A stretch of 64,000 nucleotides of DNA from Hysterangium stoloniferum (taxonomy: Eukaryota > Basidiomycota > Agaricomycetes > Hysterangiales > Hysterangiaceae), in contig WHVD01000084.1 in assembly GCA_015178975.1 (NCBI GenBank), forward strand, positions 186,001-250,000. Reading direction: 5' to 3'. Positions 59,210 through 64,000 of this stretch are shown piece after piece. A model generated the notes under the pieces. It was not told the origin of the DNA, made no database searches, and worked only from the letters and a program-made list of their open reading frames with translations. Made by a program: the position numbers and the translations under genes. The first letter of the stretch is position 1. Each line of letters opens with the position of its first letter.

Positions 59210-60697
59210 TCACGTATTAGCATATAGTCGGGAGAATGGCATCCCTGTTGAAGGCTGCAGCCAATTCTTTTCATCATATGTCGCCTTTGCAGGGTCTTCT
59301 ATCATGTGGAAAGTATATGCAAATCTTGTTAAAGGACTGGTATTTCTTTCGGACTTATGGAGTACGCTTCCATGGATCAGCACGAGATCACCTTATTAGA
59401 AGGATGACAAGATACGTCGCTTAGACAAAAATGAGATGCTTTGTATTAAGGTCTCACCAGGTTCACAAGGTTCAAGAATATATTCCCCTTCTGGTTTAAG
59501 AGAATTGTTTGACTCCAGAGGCTCAAAAGTGGTTCCTCCGCCAGGGGCACGAACGAATCGTTTAGTAATCGGTGCAGTTAAATGTGATCCAGGAAGGAAT
59601 GAAAGTGCACCGTTGTGAGGCGTGCACTATGCAAATGAATGGCTTCGCTACGGAACTGGTGGGATCACTCACTTTCTCCAATGCAAACCAAAATCCCAGA
59701 GCAGTGGGGGGGTCGGTATACTGCACAGGTTTATACCATGCGACGGCAATTACATATAAGGTGAACGTACCAAAAATGTTCTGCGGCCTGTTGGCTTGAT
59801 TTCTACGAAGGGACAGGTTGGGACTCACGAATCATTATGCTCAGGAACTGCAAACCAATACGAATGATTTAATTTACCGAGCAAAGAAGACTAGATCATG
59901 CTGACCTTCCCCGCCCACTTTTCGCTGTTTACAAATGACCATGCTCTGCAGGACTGCGTAAAATAGCATGAGAGACGTAATATAAGAATAAAGTATATTT
60001 CCACCTCGAGGGTCCTCATGGAAATTTAGATCTCGGGCTAGAGACTTCAGTTTATCATTCTCCAGGGTAACCGCCCGGAAAACGGGATCTAGTTCATGCA
60101 ACCCTGTCGTATTTCATTTCATTCATTCGAATTCATGCCATCTTTTGTACACAATGGCATACCATGTCCAATCTTGTTCACGGCCTCCTCCTTGGGCCGG
60201 TTAAGTGATCCATCCTGGTTGACAGCGTCTTCCTCGAAAAAAAACCGAATCTTGTCACCAGAGGACAAGAAATAATCGTCGCCGACATGCTCTCCCTCCT
60301 CTCCTGCGGTAAACCTGGTCTGTATGTATCCCATCAAATCATTGGTATATATTAGATCATCCGCAGAATACGGCAGATCTGTACGAACCCTTGGATGAGA
60401 TGCCAAGTCGAATCCGTTCAGAAGTTGCTTTGAACGCGATAATAACGCTCCCGTTTGTTCTGGATCTAAAAAACCTCGCAGGCAGAGATATCTGTAGAAA
60501 GGAAACAGCTCGCTTAACACGGTGCCATGCGATAGTGATAGACAGTGCAGTCATATAGGGGGAACGTACCCATCTCTTCGGAACTGGTCTCGCAAAATAG
60601 GTTAGAAATCCCAGGTTGATAGTTTACACATGTCCACCTTTGCAACTTGTTCCTCGTTCAAGTATTCCATCGTGCGTGGTGCTGGCGTTATGGACAT
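59210..60697 (-). CDS. Phytanoyl-CoA dioxygenase (PhyH/PHYHD1)-like enzyme
   Basis: Fe(II)/2-oxoglutarate dioxygenase of the PhyH family; the substrate cannot be told. Eleven exons: 60628-60697, 60570-60588, 60389-60491, 60163-60319, 60005-60103, 59906-59953, 59829-59847, 59771-59780, 59673-59720, 59458-59626 and 59210-59391; 307 aa. Motifs: GYLCLRGFLDPEQTGALL, EEGEHVGDDYFLSSGDKIRF, GHGLHELDPVF, the metal-binding HxD in PEHNDSTFLYTDPPTALG, NGALSFLPGSHL, and the distal His with 2-oxoglutarate Arg region LIHGSVLHKSERN. Exon 8 is only 10 nt and two others 19 nt. GDDYFLSSGDKIRFFFEE matches the PHYHD1 subgroup. Confidence 0.92.
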
Positions 60698-60951
60698 GTT
60701 GTGAGATTGGCACTAGTCCAAATCCGCAAGCGCAGTCAACGGCTAATTCTCAATATATAGTGACAAGTAGTGACACAACCAATTGCAATGGAAAGAAATT
60801 AATTATGTCAACAGTACAGAACACGGTTAGATAAGATACACATGTGTTTCTTTGATATACAAATGTAGAGGCATGTTCATTCGAAAAATCAGATGATAGA
60901 TGTGTGACCAGAGCATAAGGCTACGAATGCTGTCAGATCACGTACGAGTGG

Positions 60952-63358
60952 TTATTCTGCCGATGGATCCTCAACCACTTGACCGTTCTGAATCATATCC
61001 ACATAATGATCCACCGTCTTTTTGTGAATCCTATGGTGTTCTTGCCATCCCTTCCAGGGATGATGAGGATGCTACCCAGCGACATCGTCAGTTCTAGGGT
61101 GTTAAGAAGTCCAGTCCAAAACTCACTAGTTTGGCAAACGCTTGGAAGATTTGATCCGAGGTTCCTTGTGGGCGAGTTGCGAAGAACCGTGCGAGAAGGA
61201 TGTCGTCACTGCTACTATAACGTAATTTCTTCTCAGGTAGCGGTGCAGGTGGTTGACCGGCATCATCCGGCTCAAGTTCGTGCTTATGGCGGCGCCAGTA
61301 CTTCATCCAGGATGCGCGAGAATGGTGAGGTGCCTACTTAGTATGATAAACAAATTGATACTTCTTTATCGCACGATGAACTCACGCGCTCAGCGACATC
61401 CTTCCAGAACTGCACCATATCCACCTCCGTTTCTCTGGATCTACCGTAGCAATTAGTACACGCAATCTCACAAAACACATCTTCTTACTTTCTGTAATCA
61501 AGGAAGCGCACAAGGAATGTAACATCTTCCTGCGTGAACGCAATACCTTTGCCAGTTGTACTACGCGTAAGTGCACGAGGAGGCGTGGGGGATCTATTTC
61601 TTCTATGACCGGCGGCGGATGGAAAGGCGACGGCTGTTGCAGCTGCGCCAGATGAGTCAAGAATAGGCTCATCATCAGCCCCAGGGAGGCCTCCGGGAGA
61701 AGGTGATCGGTCATTTGCTTCCATCTGATATGAACCGAGACGTATCTGGTGCTTGTTGCAATAGCGACGCCAACTATAAAACCTATTTGGAATCCTAATT
61801 TAGGCAAGCCATCAGAAAACAAATAGATGCAACATACGTATGATGTGGTGCCTACGGGGTCGTCAAATTAAGCAAGTTTCCCAGCAGTACAGGTGAGAAC
61901 CCACTTTTACTGCAATCCTTTCACAGATTTCACGTAAACTGCGAATAATATAATCAACATCCGTCTCAGCTTTTGGAACATTATGAGTACCTTAGGACCA
62001 AACCTTGATCTTGACAATAATCAATGTATTTCTTCAGATATTCAACGTCATCGGCAGTATAGAGGTTACCACCGTATGTGGACTTGAGAACCCGGGTGGG
62101 GGGCGTAGGCGAGCGAGCAGGGGGACCTTTAGGCGGAACAAGGGTAGCAGGATTTACCGGACCACTATGGGGTGTCGAGCGCAAACGTTTACGCCCTCGG
62201 GGCTGACTCGGACCTGCTTCAGCAGGCACGGTGGGCTGTGTCGGAGTTGTGTCTGATGGCCCTGCAGTAGTTGATGTGGGGTTGTCCATCTCTAAGTATC
62301 CGGCATCTGAGTTGTCATAAGGCGCCGTGAACTGCGGGGCAATTAAGAATCAAGTGAATTTAGTGACCGGGTTCGAAACCAGCGATGATTGGCCATACCT
62401 GGTCTGGATAATATTCGTTCCCCGATGGCCAGTCGGCTTCCGGGCGATAACGCGCGTATTCCGGATATTCTGGCGTACTTGTCTCAGTAGCGTCGAGGGG
62501 CGGATAATGGCTTTGAGGCGGCTGATGGGTCCATATGGGATTAGTAGAACGTGGCGTTTGAGGCATGACATGTTGAATATGCGTCGCCTGTGGAGGAATA
62601 CCGCTCGTTTCGTGCCACGGGGCTGAATGTGCTGGCGGGTAGGCATATGAAGGAACGAATGAGCTTGGGGTGGGAGGCAAAGGTGGATGAGGTGGCTGAA
62701 CAGGTAGTTGTGGGGCCTGAGGAATTTCAGCACCCATCGGACGTGATGTGTTGCGACGAACTGGGCTGTCATTGGGAATGCTACTAGTTACAATTGGGTC
62801 AATTCTGACAAAATATCAGCATCTATCATGACATGACATTACAGTCTTACACACTTTTCTTCGCCAGTAAGTCTACAACCTGCCCAATTAGTTTTGAACG
62901 TCAACAGTTGGCTTTGCTTGATACATTCAACCACCCAACGGGCGTCAAGAATAAGTTTTTGTTTTCGACTGGCGAACTGCCTGTACAGTGCCTGTCCAGA
63001 CTCCTTGTATGGATCAACTGTAAGGCTGTATCAGTATAATCATAGCGGGGAGCAGTGAAAAAATAATAATAACCTAGGATATAGGTCACAGCGCTATAAC
63101 TGGGGGAAAGCACCCCACCGTGGTTCTAAGAGAAAGTTAAGCTGGCTAAACGAAGAAAGAGACGGTGCAACAAACTGTGATTAGTTGTTCGATGCGTTCC
63201 TTGTCTGTCACGTCTTTGTCGACGTAGAAGACTAGGCCGCCGCCCATCATGGGATCCGTGAATAAGTCTTCATTAAGAGGCAGCGGTGGTGGTTGAACAT
63301 TCACTTGTTGTTGTCGAGGACGAGAGTTTTGGGGACGTTTGCTGGTTGCAGGGGGCAT
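60952..63358 (-). CDS. RAP1-like telomere protein: BRCT plus three Myb-type domains
   Basis: Eleven exons: 63176-63358, 63074-63125, 62855-63017, 62399-62804, 61991-62331, 61905-61938, 61838-61851, 61489-61782, 61386-61440, 61127-61333 and 60952-61071; 622 aa. Order: BRCT-like domain (about 30-132; LFTDPMMGGGLVFYVD, NHGGVLSPSYSAVTYIL, LILDARWVVECIKQSQLL), a Pro-rich linker, then Rap1-Myb modules: YTADDVEYLKKYIDYCQ with APHHTFYSWRRY; FTQEDVTFLVRFLDYRK with APHHSRASWMKYWRRH; and YSSSDDILLARFFATRP with HPHHPWKGWQEHH. BRCT plus Rap1-Myb is the shelterin RAP1 layout. No C-terminal RCT domain is visible; it ends QVVEDPSAE. It is divergent from the CDC24-like gene. Confidence 0.87.
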
Positions 63359-63811
63359 AGTCAGTAGGACCTCTAACTCTCGGAGTGAAAGTATTCAAGC
63401 TCCGATGGCGATGACCTTGAACTACAGGAAATCATAATAACGACTCAGATGTTATTAAAAATCATTACCAATAATCTTGAAGAGTGACATCGAGCACAGG
63501 GCCTTATCACATGCAGCAATGATGGGACAATGACCGGTAACATCGGTTCTCAACAGTTCGGGACATGACACTACAGGAAAAACAAAAATCCAAATCATCG
63601 GAATCATACCAAGTGTCTAACAAGTTTATATCTGATCACAGAGAAATCAAAGTATATACGTATCAGGTCCCTAATTTATCTCGGGTTCAATCCTCCCATC
63701 ACTGACCCCGATTAGACGCTGACTGCTTACGTCAGAGTTTGACCTTGTTTGTTGTGCACTCTCTCTCTCTCCCGCAACGACCAAGACAACAACGAACCCC
63801 TCCTCTACGTC
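63359..63811. promoter_or_regulatory. Divergent promoter region, RAP1-like and CDC24-like
   Basis: About 450 bp between two start codons. It has a CT-rich stretch (CTCTCTCTCTC near 63766) 40 bp before the CDC24-like ATG, as is common in basidiomycete 5' regions. No other element recognised. Confidence 0.4.
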
Positions 63812-64000
63812 ATGTCTTCTGCCACAGGTCGTAAGAAGTCCATCGTTGGCGTGAATGGCATATCTACGATCGATGTGCCCCAGCAAAACAACACTCTCCT
63901 CAATAAGTCCGCGTCTCAGTCAACCTCTCTTTACCAGCAATGTTCTCAGCTTCGCGCTCGTTTGATGAGCATTCGCGATTTTCAGCCTTTCCTAGACCTA
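63812..64000 (+). CDS. CDC24-like Rho guanine-nucleotide exchange factor, N-terminus only
   Basis: The frame from ATG 63812 stays open to the window end (63 codons). After a basic, Ser/Asn-rich start it reads STSLYQQCSQLRARLMSIRD and FQPFLDL. That TSLYQxCSxLRxRLxxVxGF pattern begins the calponin-homology-like domain of fungal CDC24/Scd1, the GEF that activates CDC42 for polarised growth. The rest is outside the window, so the call rests on about 30 residues. Confidence 0.55.
   Translation, partial: MSSATGRKKSIVGVNGISTIDVPQQNNTLLNKSASQSTSLYQQCSQLRARLMSIRDFQPFLDL

Noticed and set aside
60952-63358. Interpretation as two or three separate Myb-domain genes
   Set aside because: All exon joins are in phase and the BRCT plus Rap1-Myb order fits one RAP1-type protein.

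Overview
The window is nuclear DNA of a filamentous basidiomycete, most likely an Agaricomycete. Genes lie close together on both strands. They are cut by many 45-75 bp introns with GT-AG or occasionally GC-AG borders, and several exons are only 3-26 nt long. Gene content fits too: a GCN5 with a Cys-rich N-terminus, a fungal mitochondrial-type cysteine synthase, an enlarged PCNA and an expansin-like secreted protein. No bacterial operon, CRISPR array, rRNA or tRNA was recognised. Exon joins were made by eye; nearly all keep reading phase and join conserved family motifs, which is the main evidence for them.

Region 1 (1-7.1 kb) holds host genes: a partial ARF6-type GTPase, a mitochondrial-type cysteine synthase, a small unknown nuclear-looking protein, a leucine-rich-repeat protein and RAD23. 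Region 2 (about 8.3-29.3 kb) is a transposon graveyard. It contains a PIF/Harbinger element with both genes, three solo copies of one roughly 820-bp LTR with exact 5-bp target duplications, a further truncated copy with an expanded 15-bp satellite, nested Tc1/mariner elements, a tyrosine-recombinase (DIRS/Ngaro-like) retrotransposon, a 1.5-kb solo LTR and a 228-bp MITE. At least five insertions are stacked inside one another at 8.3-17.8 kb. The elements carry nonsense and active-site changes that look like C-to-T transitions.

Region 3 (30.2-53.3 kb) is gene-dense: RAD21 cohesin, a small secreted protein, ERD1, DBP7, an expansin-like protein, an ER cyclophilin in 14 exons, GCN5, formate dehydrogenase, WEE1 and a TAPT1/EMP65-family membrane protein. 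Region 4 (53.3-64 kb) holds a degraded coding remnant, a small unknown protein, PCNA with a large charged insertion, a phytanoyl-CoA-dioxygenase-like enzyme, a RAP1-like telomere protein with a BRCT and three Myb modules, and the first exon of a CDC24-like Rho GEF.

The genes do not form one pathway. RAD23, RAD21, PCNA, RAP1, WEE1 and GCN5 act in genome maintenance, cell cycle and chromatin. ARF6, ERD1, TAPT1/EMP65 and the cyclophilin act in the secretory pathway. No clearly new defence or metabolic system was found. The most notable observations are the nested transposons with their heptad-encoding minisatellite, the enlarged PCNA, the cyclophilin whose last intron toggles a membrane anchor, and the three-Myb RAP1.
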